Shown: positions 1-20,385 of the stretch, in pieces
Layout: each line of letters opens with the position of its first letter
Position numbering within the stretch: the first letter of the stretch is position 1
NCBI GenBank assembly: GCA_002104895.1
Contig: MCFG01000008.1
Location: 10,001-47,500, forward strand
Direction: 5' to 3'
Source: Anaeromyces robustus
Taxonomy: Eukaryota > Neocallimastigomycota > Neocallimastigomycetes > Neocallimastigales > Neocallimastigaceae
DNA length: 37,500 nt
Program-made: the position numbers and the translations under genes
The notes under the pieces: generated by a model
Database searches by the model: none
Told to the model about the DNA's origin: nothing
The model's input: the letters and a program-made list of their open reading frames with translations, nothing else

Positions 1-8459
<8,459 letters not shown>

Positions 8460-11400
8460 ATGGAGAAAAAAGATAAAGATAATTTATTAAAGGGGCAAAA
8501 TAGTCCTACTAATTCAGAAAAGATATATTTAAAAAATGGAAATGAAAATCCTACTAGTATTATTGAACAAAATACCCAAGAAACTAAAAACATTTCTAAA
8601 GAAAAGGAAATACCTAATGTAAATAATGAGAAATTTAATAAAAAAAGAAAAAATAAAAAGAAAACATATATGAAATATATTAGAGAATTTAGTCGATTAG
8701 CACTTAAAACTCCAGATATTTTAAATAATCCTGAATTGGATAAAAATTCATTTTCGGAAAGTAAAATATCTTCATCTTATATTTCTACTTCATCAAATGA
8801 TAATTCTATCATCAAAACTTATGAAACTTCCAGTACACCATATAATCTTAGTACAGACAATACCAATAACTTAAGTGAAGATATTATAAATATAAGTATA
8901 AAAAATGATAATATTATAAATTCAAAAAATAATATTATTAAAAATAATAGTAAATATCAAAAACAAAAACAAATACAAAAACAAAATGATAATTCATCAA
9001 GTAATAGTTCACGAAATATTAGAAATTATCCTTCTTTTGAACCTCCAATAGGTTTAAGAGGTTTATCTTCTTATGGTGGTTCATTACGTGATGAAAATGC
9101 TGAATCATATTACAAAAGACCACATCATTATTATCAATATTCACATAATCATGAAAATGATATTGGGCATTCTTATAATAGTAATAGCTTTAAGAATAGT
9201 AGTAATAATAGTAGCAATAAAGTGGCAAATATGTCTTCAAGTATTATACCATCCACTTCATCATCCTATTATAGTTCAGATTATAATAACAAGATAATTA
9301 AAATGCCATTTAATTCACCACCATCTTCACTTAATATAAGTAATGTAGTTAATACTTCACAAAGTGATGATATTAATCTTTCAATAAAATCAAATTTAGA
9401 TAAGAGTAGTAAGGATAATAGTAACAATAGTAATAATTTAAGTATCGTCACTAATTTTGATAATATGCAAAATCGTAATAGCCCTTTACAAAATAGTCTT
9501 GTCATACCAAATTCTTTTAATAATACTAGTCATTTTTCTACAGATGGCGGAAATTATTCTAGTAGTTATTATCTTGATTATAGTAGTACTAATATGACAA
9601 ATATAAGTAGTAATAATAATTTTTATCAACAACATAATTTAAATTCATCAAGTCTTTCAAATAAAGATACCATACATGATGAACTTAAACCTCAAGAAGA
9701 AATGGATAATAATAATAATGAAAAAGAAGAAGAATCATTTGATAATTATGGTTTATTAACTCCACCTTCAATGTCTTTTCGTCAAGAATCTGAAGAAATC
9801 GTAGAAAATAAAAAGAAATCTAGAAAAGATACTAGTATAAATTTAAATAATTATCTTTCTAAATTAAGTTCAAAAAATAAGAATGGATATAAACAATTAA
9901 GTGATGATGATGAAAAAGATAAGGAAGAAATAAAAAAAGGAAAAGAAGGAATAAAAGAAAAATTAATAGGAAAAGGAAAAGGAAAAGGAAAAGGAAAAGA
10001 TATATCACATATTAATTATGAATCCTCTTATAGTGATAAAGATAAAAGTAGGTTTTTTTTTTTTTAAATCTATTATTCTTATTCTTATTATAATTCTATA
10101 TAAATTTTTAATATTAAAATATTATTTTTAAATTTATATGTACTTTTATTCTATTCTATTCTATTCTATTCTTTTTTTATTTATAATATATATAATAAAA
10201 AATTATATTTATATTTTTATGTTATTATTATTAATATTTTTTTTTTTAATTTTAGTTATTCAAAATATATCAAGTAAAACTTTAATAAAATCATCACCTA
10301 TGTCAAATGAATTTAATCAAAATCTTTATATTAATTCAGTACTATCCTATCCTTCACCTATATATAATAATTATAGTAATAAAAAAGGATTAAATGATTC
10401 TGATTTAAAAACTTTAAATAGTTCAGCAAAATTTTTAAATATTGATCATTCTCATAGATATTCGATACCCAATAAATATTATAGTAGTAGTGTAAGTGGT
10501 CATACAATTAGCAATGATCGTATTATTTTTCCTAAACGTAATTCATTAGGTGTAAAATCTTTAGATATACCATTAAAAGAACCATTTTCTCCTATACCTT
10601 ATGCTTCTTCTGATAAAACATCTTTAACTTCACCACAATTATTACCACCAGTGGCTAAAAAATTAAAATTCTCAGAGTGTGATGATGATAAAGAAAATAA
10701 TATTAATAATACCTTTTCTAATAATAATTTATCCATTAATAGTTCAAATAATAATAATAATTCAAATAATAATATAAGCTTAAAAGATAAGTTTAAACGT
10801 TATTATTCTCATACATTAAGCAGTATTACTTCATCAGCAACAGTTTCAAATACTTCAGGCAATAATAATAATACTAATACTAATACTAATATTAATATTA
10901 ATAATATCACTTTAAATAATAATATCAGTAATAATAATAATAATAATAATGATTTATCAACGCATATTCATTTATCTGATACAAATAATATTTCTGATAA
11001 TAAACAAAATCATAGGTAATTTATTTTATTTATTAATACTTATTAAAAATTTAATTATTAATTATAAATATAAATATCTACATATTTTATAATAAATATA
11101 AATATAAATATAAATATATAAATATTATAAAATATATATTTATTCTCATTAATAAATATTATATATTTAATTATATTAATGCTTTTTTTTTTTTTTTTTT
11201 GTATTTATTATATATATATATATTATTTAAATTATTTAATATTTATTCTATTAATTATACTATTATATTATATATATAAAGAATATTTTATGATGAAAAT
11301 TATGGTGATATAAATGGTCAAAGTTTATTAACAAAATCACTTAATAAATACATTCCATCAATTTTAAAACGTCAGGAAAAAAATAAAAAGATTAATAAAG

Positions 11401-12535
11401 ATATTAAAGATTTAGAATCGAACAAAACAAATAATATTAATCTTTATTCATCAGTTATTAATTCAGATATTTATGAAAAGGATTGGTTAATGGAAATGGT
11501 TAAAAATGGTATTTTAACCAATCGATTAATTAGTATTACTATATTTATAATTTCCCTTTTTAATATTATACCCTATATTTTATTAAATTATAAAAATATT
11601 ACATCATTTCAATGGTTTACTATTATTTATTTTTATGTTATAAATATTAGTTTAATTTTTGTTACACTATATAAATGGGGAAAATTTTATGTTTTAAGTT
11701 ATAAATATCGAAAAATTATTTATGCCTTTTTTATGAATGTTTGTATTTCAATTTCATTATTAGATTGGCTATATATATATGATGAGTTTTATTCATTATC
11801 AATAATATTTTTAATCCTTGAATCTTTAACTGTTGGAATTTCCATATCATTTATAGAATTTATTATGATTTTCATTCTTTACCTACCATCTATGATCATA
11901 TATACCTATTTAAATATGAATGATAATTATATAACAAAAAATATATTATATTGGTCTCAACCTATATTTATAATTGTTCTTTCTGGTTTTCGTTTACGAT
12001 CAAATGATAAAAATAAAAGAAAACAATATTTAAATTTAAAACAAACACATATAAAAACTAATGATATACAATTACAACAAATTCGTGGTGATTATATTTT
12101 AGCTTTAGTTTTACCAAAAAGTATTGTATTAAAATTAAGAACTATTAATCATCAATATGAATTATTAGCAGATCGTGTTGATTCAGCTACCATTCTTTTT
12201 GTAGATTTTTTTAATTATGTTGGAATTATTAAAGAAGATTTAAAAAGTTTAAAAAGTACAGTTCATTTTGTAAATCAAATTTTTGAACAAATGGATCGTA
12301 TTGTTGACCAATTTTATGGATTAGAAATTATAAAGGTAAATAATTTATAATAATAATAAAATATAATAATTAATATAGGATAATACATAATCTATATATT
12401 TATTAGGATAGAAAATAAATGAATATAGAATAAATATAAAATAAATATGGAAGTAATTAATAATATAATAAATGATTATCTTTTACTTTATTAATATTAT
12501 ATTTATATATATAATATTTATATTATTATTTTATT

Positions 12536-12566
<31 letters not shown>

Positions 12567-12607
12567 TTTTTTTTTATTATTTTATATATCTATATATATT
12601 TTATTAA

Positions 12608-12646
<39 letters not shown>

Positions 12647-12674
12647 TTATTTTTATTTTATATATCTATATATA

Positions 12675-12708
<34 letters not shown>

Positions 12709-15030
12709 TATATTTTAAAGACAACAACAAGGGAACTTATTGTTGGTGGTGGCCTTTCAAAACATTCTCCAATGTCAACATATGAACATGTTACCCAAAC
12801 TATTTTATTAGCATTAGAATTTAGAAATTTTTTCGAAAAAAAATTAAATGTTTATGATAGTAATGACCTTCCTATAAATTTAAAAATTAAATTAAGATTT
12901 GGTATAGAAACAGGTTCTATTGTTACAGGTATTGTTGGCCAAAAAGGTTTGCTTTATGATATTTATGGTGATACAGTAAATACAGCAAGTCGTATGTGTG
13001 ATTTAGGAAAACCAAATGATATTATTATAACTAAAAATGTATGGGAAATATGTAAAAATGATTTTGCTACAGAATATTATGGTAAACGATTTGTAAAAGG
13101 AAAATCTGATATGGATATTTATTCAATTACTAAAAGAAAAGTTAAAACACCACAAGAAGTTAGAAATCTTAAACATGGTAGTATCAATTTACAAATGTTT
13201 GTTAATAAACCTTATGAACCTATTGTTGAAAGTGTTCCTATTTCATTAAATCCAGAAACTGTAACAAGAAAAACGAAAGATACTTTAAAATTTATTACAG
13301 ATACTCTTCACAATAAAAATCAAACTGTTAATATTAATGATATAAATTCTGGAATTAAAATAAATGATTTAAATTTAAATTTAAATCATTTAAAACCAAA
13401 TTTAAAACCTGATAATAATATTCTTGATTTAGGAGTTTTTTCAAATAATATTGATGATAATAATGATCAAGAAAATTTAGATATAACATCTTCTATCAAT
13501 GATTTACCTAATACAGATCATCCTATTAATAATTATGAACCTAATATATCAAAAATTAATTATAACAACAACAACAACAACAACAACAATAACAATAATA
13601 ATAATAATAGTAATAATAAATATAATATTAATAGTTATTCTAATACGACTAATAATATCATTATTACACCATCAACTTTTAATACTACTAAAGATAATAA
13701 TATTTCAATTATTGATAATAAAGATAATAATAATAATTATAATAATAAAAATGAAAATGAAAATGGAAATGGAAATGAAAATGGAAATGGAAATGAAAAT
13801 GAAAATGAAAATAAAAATGGAAATGAAAATGGAAATGAGAATGAAAATGGAAATGAAAATGGAAATGAGAATGAAAATGGAAATGGAAATGGAAAAGAAA
13901 ATAAAAATGATAATAATAATAGTATAGATAATAAGAACAATTATACCAATAATATTGATGATAATAATGACAATAGCAATAATAATATCACTGAAAATGA
14001 TAGTAATAATAATAATAGTAATAATAATGATAATGCCAATAATGATAATGATAATAATGATAATAGTAATAGAAATAATGTCAATTACGATGATAAAATT
14101 AAAGTTAATAATAATGATGATAATAATGGTAACAGTAATAACAATAATAATAATAATAATAGTGAAAATACAGAGAATAATGACAATAATGAAATGAATA
14201 ATAGCAATAATAACGACAGCAACAATAATAATGATAATAATAATAACCAAAATAATAATCTCACAACAAATAATAATGGTAAAATTGTTGAAGATTCATT
14301 TTTCTTAAATTCACCTTTATTTCAATCACCATTATTACAATCTCCAATTGGTAGTCCAAATTTTAATAGTTCAAATAATATTATGGATGAAAGCTTTTCA
14401 TTTTCTAATAGTAACATATTTCTTAAGAAACAACCATCCAATTCAAATCTAAATGTTAATCAAAGTCGTAACATTTATTATGAAACAAGTTTAAACAATA
14501 TATCATTTTTTATTAATAATACTAATAATAATATCAGTAATAGCAATAATATCAGTAATAGCAATAATATCAGTAATAATAATAATACTAGTAATAGTAA
14601 TAATACTAGTAATAGTAATAATACTAGTAATAGTAATCTCAATAATAACAACAACAATAACAATAACAATAATAACTACAACAACAATAATAGTAGTAAA
14701 AATGATAGTTTAAATACTTCTAATAATACTACTAATAATACAACTACTAATATCATAAACACTAATACTTCTAATAACACTACTAATAATACTACTAATA
14801 CAACCACTAATACCACAAACATTAGTATTTATAATAATGCTACTAATAATACAACTACTAATATCACAAACACTAGTACTTCTAATAACACTACTAATAA
14901 TACTACTAATACAACCACTAATACCACAAACGTTAGTATTTCTAATAATACTACTAATAATAATACTATTAATACAACCACTAATACAACCACCAATACT
15001 ACAAATACTAGTACTTCTAATAATAAAAGT

Positions 15031-15061
<31 letters not shown>

Positions 15062-15129
15062 GTATTAATATTAATAACAATAACAATAACAATAACAATA
15101 ACAACAACAATAACAACAGCAACAACAGC

Positions 15130-15205
<76 letters not shown>

Positions 15206-17204
15206 GTAATACAATTATGCTTACTAAAAATCGTATAAAACGTCAATCAATTTTGAGTAATCATTCCTATTTAAATCAAAATCTTACAGTTAATTATGAT
15301 ATAAGAACTAAACAAAATTTAAATACACATGAAATTGCAACAATAGATTCAAATTCAATTAAACCAAATCCTTTATCATCCATTCAAAGTCATCAATCCA
15401 ATGATAGAATACCATATAATGTAAATTTTAATATTCCAAGTCATAATAGACATTATTCTACAGGTATTTTAAATCAAAAAGCTATTGGAAATTCTGAAAA
15501 TTTTTTAGGAATGAATTCTAAATTACGTCGATTAAGTGCTGTCAGCTATAATAATAATAATAATTATAATAATAATCATGTTAATAATATGAATAATAAT
15601 TATCACCTTTTCTATAATAATAATTTAAATATGTACAATAATTATAATTTTAATTATAATTTTAATAATTATAATAATTATAATGCCATGAGTTATAATA
15701 ATAATAATAATAATGCTTTATTACTAAACAAATTAAATCCAAATGTTGTTGCTAATCTTATTCAACGAAATGATAATTCAGAACCAATTACAGCATCAAA
15801 TTATTCCTCTTTTACCAATAATACAGAAGATGGTATTACAAATAGATCAAATACTTTACCTTTACCTTCTCCTCATTTAAATGAACAAATTTATTCACTA
15901 AATACTTCTTCAGTAGGAGGTGGTACTGGTATTGGTACTGGAATAGGTATGAATACAGGAGGTATTGGTGTTGGTATTGGTGTTGGTGTTGGTGTTGGAG
16001 TTGGCGTTGGTACTGGTGTAGGAACAAGTATAGGTACAAGTATAGCTCCAACTTCTTCTATTTCATTAGATGATTCAAAATTAAAAAAGAATCCATTTTT
16101 CAATTTGAATTTAAGATTTAATGATGATTCAATAGAAAAACGTTATTCTTTATATAGCCTTTTGAAAAACTCTAAATTTTATTCAAAATTTTCAGTACAA
16201 AATTTTATTTTTACTTTATTTGCTATAGCTTTTACTATTGTCATTTGTGGTATAACTGGAAAATTATCATTTAAACTTTTATATTTTATCATACCAATTA
16301 TATTACAAATTATTAGTATTGTTATAAGTAATCTTTATAAAGTGAAGATTAAAAAGAATATTATATCAGAAAGTGATATATTTAAGGAAAATTTTTATTA
16401 TCAACCTATTTATTTATTTAAAAATAGAATTAAACTTAATGTTGCTCAATTCATCATATTTATAATTATTCAAGTTTCAAATCTTATGATTTTATTATTA
16501 ATACCTTGTAATATTGAAAACTTTTCTTATTATTATTATTATGTTATCATTTTCCCAACTTTAATTATTTATATAAGTACTGTAATGAAAAAGGGTTTCA
16601 ATGTTTCTCATGGTATGATGTTATCAATATTTTTTACTACTTTATACATAATAAATTTCTATATTATAAAGTTTATCTTTGGTCATCGTTATCAAAGTTT
16701 TTCCGAAACCATAAATTCGAATGATATAATAAATCATAATAATAATGATACTCTTAAAAATGAAATTTATTCTAATGATCCATTTTATTATAAAAAGGAA
16801 TTTCATATTATTGAGGATAATGATACTAACCCTTCAAATGATAAATTTATAGAATTTTATAATCCTACCATTATTATATTAGATATTATTTCCCTCATTA
16901 TTATTGAAATTATTTCATCTACTATTGTATATAATTTCCAAGAAAGATCTTATCGTAAAACCTTTTTATCACTTCTTATTAATGAATTAAAATTTCAACA
17001 ATGTGAAAGAGGATTACTTAAATCTAAAGAAATGTTAGATAATATTTTCCCTGAAAGAGTAGCAAAACTTATATTTGATGATCCTCAAAAAGTTATGTAT
17101 GAAGAATTTAAAAATGTTACTATTTTACATTTAGATTTAGTAGGGTAAGCAAAAAAAAAAGTTTATTATTTTTTTTTTTTGTTTCTTTGTGGATATAAAA
17201 AAAT

Positions 17205-17235
<31 letters not shown>

Positions 17236-17368
17236 TCATTATTTATTAAATAGATAAATAGATAAATAGATAAGTAGATGAATAAATAAATAGATAAATA
17301 GAAAAATAGATACATAATATAAAATGAAAAAAAAAATTTTTTATTTAATAATAAATATAGATAATTAA

Positions 17369-17399
<31 letters not shown>

Positions 17400-17957
17400 T
17401 TTCATTTGTTTATTTTATATTAGATTTACACCATTGTGTAGTTCTTTAGTACCTATTGATATTATTAAAATTTTAAATCATCTTTTTACTAAGATTGATA
17501 CTATATGTTCAGAAGAATTTGGTATTGAAAAGGTAAAATATAATGAAATAAAATTATATAAGATATAAATATATATATATAAAAGACAAAAAAAAAAATT
17601 ACATTTATAATTATAAAAAAGTTGAATTAAATATTTACTTCATAATCTATATTTTAATATTATTTTATAAATATATAAATTAATTTTAGATTACTACTGT
17701 TGGTGATGCATATATATGTTGTGCCGGTTTGTCCAATGAGAAAAATTCTAATTTCCATCAATCTTTAAGTGATATTTTTTTCCAAAATTTTGATATGTAT
17801 TCTAAAAATGCAATTTCAATTTGTACAGCTGCTATGCGTATACAACATTTTATGTCAAATCCTGAAACATGGTTAATTGATACTATTAGAAGACCTTTAA
17901 GAGCAAGAATTGGAATTCATACTGGTAATATATTCTTCTTTTATTAATTTATTATTA

Positions 17958-17995
<38 letters not shown>

Positions 17996-18344
17996 AAAAT
18001 TTTTTAAATATATATATATATATATTTATTTTTTTTAAAATATATTAACTTTTAATATTATTATATTTATTAAAATTGACTATTGATTTATATTTTTTTC
18101 ATAAATAGGTAATACTAGTGCTGCTATTATTGGTAGTCCAAAATTCATTAGATATTATTTAGTAGGTAAAGCTTCTGTCATCGCTGAAAAAGTTCAAGTA
18201 GTATGTCCTCCTGGGGGAATTAATATTTCAGAAACAACAAGAGAATTAATTCGTTGGTCTCAAAGTATTAAATATATTCCAAGAGAAGATAATTGTGAAG
18301 TTGAAGGTTATAAATGTTATTTATTAGAATGGAATAATAAATAA
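8460..18344 (+). CDS. Twelve-span class III adenylyl cyclase with two catalytic domains, seven exons
   Basis: Predicted membrane enzyme making cyclic AMP from ATP. Exons are 8460-10047, 10256-11015, 11282-12335, 12721-17144, 17424-17532, 17690-17924 and 18109-18344. All six introns are GT..AG and every phase agrees, giving 2801 residues. Residues 1 to about 850 are Ser/Asn-rich. Six spans (about 864-1020) precede cyclase domain C1: Asp1091 in VDFF, Lys1134 just before the exon 3/4 junction, YDIYGDTVNTASRM with Asp1214, Asn1221 and Arg1225. An Asn-rich linker follows (about 1290-2255), then a second six-span block (about 2290-2540), a short linker with NIFPERVAKLI, and C2: Asp2606 in LDLVGF and Asp2651 in VGDAY. 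C2 lacks the Asn/Arg pair, having Val2747 and Lys2751 instead. Lys1134 and Asp1214 are the ATP-selecting residues of class III cyclases. No LRR, Ras-association or phosphatase domain was seen, unlike Cyr1-type fungal cyclases. Guanylyl cyclase is the alternative and is less likely. The start is the first ATG of the open frame. Confidence 0.85.
10048..10255 (+). other. Intron 1 of the cyclase gene
   Basis: The donor is GTAGGT and the acceptor TTTTAG. Splicing joins Lys codon 529 to the next exon through a split Ile codon and keeps the frame. The intron contains a (ATTCT)n pentamer run at about 10147-10171. Reading through it ends at a stop at 10065-10067. Confidence 0.8.
11016..11281 (+). other. 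Intron 2 of the cyclase gene
   Basis: The donor GTAATT follows AG; the acceptor is ATAAAG. A split Arg codon joins the exons and the downstream frame stays open through the first membrane block. The interior is A/T only with a long T run. Confidence 0.8.
12336..12720 (+). other. Intron 3 of the cyclase gene, splitting catalytic domain C1
   Basis: The donor GTAAAT follows the Lys codon that ends exon 3; the acceptor is TTAAAG before an ACA-rich exon start. The join is phase 0 and reconstitutes the conserved strand with Lys1134 and the Gly-Gly-Leu that follows. The downstream half is TTA/TAT repeat that stays open in frame, so a naive ORF starts falsely at 12472 with a stretch of Ile/Tyr codons. 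Confidence 0.85.
13563..15213 (+). repeat. Coding Asn-rich low-complexity linker with nested tandem repeats
   Basis: Most codons here are AAT or AAC. Distinguishable blocks are poly-Asn (13563-13620), a GAAAAT/GGAAAT hexamer block giving Asn-Glu and Asn-Gly (about 13747-13900), AGTAATA-type nine-base units (about 14529-14640), a Thr/Asn block at about 14710-15020 built of roughly 120 bp copies (the string TSNNTTNNTTNTTTNTTN recurs), and a further poly-Asn run (about 15045-15210). It lies between C1 and the second membrane block. The mixture of AAT and AAC codons in parts means those parts are not simple slippage products. Confidence 0.9.
15916..16038 (+). repeat. Coding Gly-Val/Gly-Ile/Gly-Thr repeat
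   Basis: Tandem GGTATT/GGTGTT/GGTACT hexamers encode alternating Gly with Ile, Val or Thr, near the end of the cyclase linker and about 90 residues before the second membrane block. Local GC is clearly above the surroundings. Confidence 0.9.
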
Positions 18345-19096
18345 TAAATAAATCAAATAAAAATAGAAATAAATAATAATTATACAATAATAATATATTA
18401 AAAAAAAATATTTATTTTTTATTTTTGGTTATAGAAAATAATAATTATAATAATAATATTTAAATTAAAAAATTCATAATAATTAAAATTATGATGCATA
18501 AAATAATAATATAATAATTAATAAAAACAAAAACAAAACAAACCAGAATAATAGATTAATACAAAATTTTTATATATTATTTATACATAATTAAAAAAAA
18601 ACAAAAAGAAAAAATATAATTATATTTTATAATTATTTTTAAATAACTTATCCAATTAAAAAAGGTTTAAATAATTATTGAAAAAAAAGTAGTCATAATA
18701 AAGCAAAATTTTTTCTATTTTTTTTTAAAAAAGAAAAAAAAAAATTTTTTTTAAACTTTTATATATTTTCTTTTTATTTTTTAAAATAAAAATTTAAGAT
18801 TATATATAAAAAAAATAAACTTTAACAACAAAAAAAATATATATTATATTATCTAAATTTAAACGTACTCAAAACTATTAGAATAAATGTGTAATAATTC
18901 TTATTCTTATTCTTATTCTTATTATTAATTCTTAATTATTAATTCTTTTTTTTTTTTTTAAAGCAACAATATATATAAAAAATTATTACTTTTTATATAT
19001 ATTTTATTTTTATTTTAATTATTGAAAATTAATTTTGCTTTATATATATTTTTTATATTATTATTATTTAATATTTAACTTTTATATATATATATA

Positions 19097-19133
<37 letters not shown>

Positions 19134-19734
19134 AAGTATTTATTTATTTATGTATTTATTATTAATATTATTATAATATTATAACTATTATATAAAGGAT
19201 TTATGGAGTATAGATTTTATTATTAGAAGTAATTTAAAAAAAAATTTTTTTTAATATGGAATATCTTTTTTTTTTTTTTTAATTAATTTACTAGAATATA
19301 ACTTTATATTTATTTATGTTATTATAGATTATATTCATTTTAATTTTTAAAATGTAACAGAATAAAAATTAAAATTAATAATAGTTCACAAAAAAATTTA
19401 TATCAATAATAATAAAAACATTTTTTTTTTTGTTTTGTCAATTGTAGAAATTATTAATAAAAAATAATTATATAATATATAATAAATTTTATAATATATT
19501 TTCCAAAAGTAAAAAAAAAAATTATTATTAAGTATAAATAAGAATAATAAAAGTAATAAAATAAAATAATGGTTATAATAATTAATAATAATAATCTTAA
19601 TTATTATTCACAAAAATAATGATTTTTTTTATTAATATTAATATAATTTTTTCAGAAAAATTTATTTTTATTTTATTTATTTATTTTATTTATTTCTTTT
19701 TATTGAATAATATATAATATAAAATTATTGACGC

Positions 19735-19790
<56 letters not shown>

Positions 19791-20385
19791 TAAATGCGTC
19801 TATATTTTTTTTAATATTGTATAAAAGCTTAATTATTATTGAAATATTATATATTTAAACTTTTTCTCATATATAATATATACTTTAATTAGATTAATTA
19901 TATGATATTCATTTTTATTAGTTATATAATATAAACAAAACTATAAAAATTAAAGAAATATCTAAATAGCTTTTCCAAAAAAATAAAATAATTTTTTTCT
20001 CTTTCAATTCAATATATTTATTTCAAATTAAAAATTTTGTATTAAAATAGTCTTTTTTTTTTTTTCTTCTACTTCTCAATATTATATATATAATTTTTTA
20101 TTACATTTTACTTCTTAGAACAATTTAAATTATTAATCATACATATTATAATAATATATTTTAATTTATATTTCTTTTTAATTATTAGCATTATTGTTTT
20201 AAATATACATTTTTTTTTTTGAATTTTTTTATTTTTACTATTCTTATTCATTCTTGTTATCTTATAATTAGTTTTATTAATTAATAAAAAGTAAAAAAAT
20301 TTTTTTACTATTACTTATTAGTTTTAAATATAAAATAAATATAATAATTCTTATTATTTTTATTTTTATTTTTTCAAATAATAGG
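18345..20385. other. Intergenic A/T-rich DNA
   Basis: About 2 kb between the cyclase stop and ankyrin gene A. No coding potential was seen. It holds (TTCTTA)n at about 18897-18925, several (AT)n and (ATT)n runs, and a 51-base T run at 19738-19788. Confidence 0.8.
19738..19788. repeat. Homopolymer run of 51 T
   Basis: The longest homopolymer in the window. It is flanked by the five-base inverted pair GACGC (19730-19734) and GCGTC (19796-19800), which are rare GC-rich words in this DNA. Confidence 0.9.

Noticed and set aside
12472-12720. Hydrophobic Ile/Tyr/Leu N-terminus preceding the large cyclase exon
   Set aside because: Intron sequence of TTA/TAT repeats that happens to stay open. The phase-0 splice at 12335/12721 restores the conserved cyclase strand.
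13499-15246. Several ORFs in other frames and on the opposite strand rich in Ile, Leu, Val or Met
   Set aside because: Shadows of the Asn-rich coding repeat of the cyclase linker; trinucleotide repeats are open in several frames.
15836-16103. Minus-strand Pro-Thr and Gln-Tyr rich ORFs
   Set aside because: Antisense shadows of the Gly-Val/Ile/Thr repeat.
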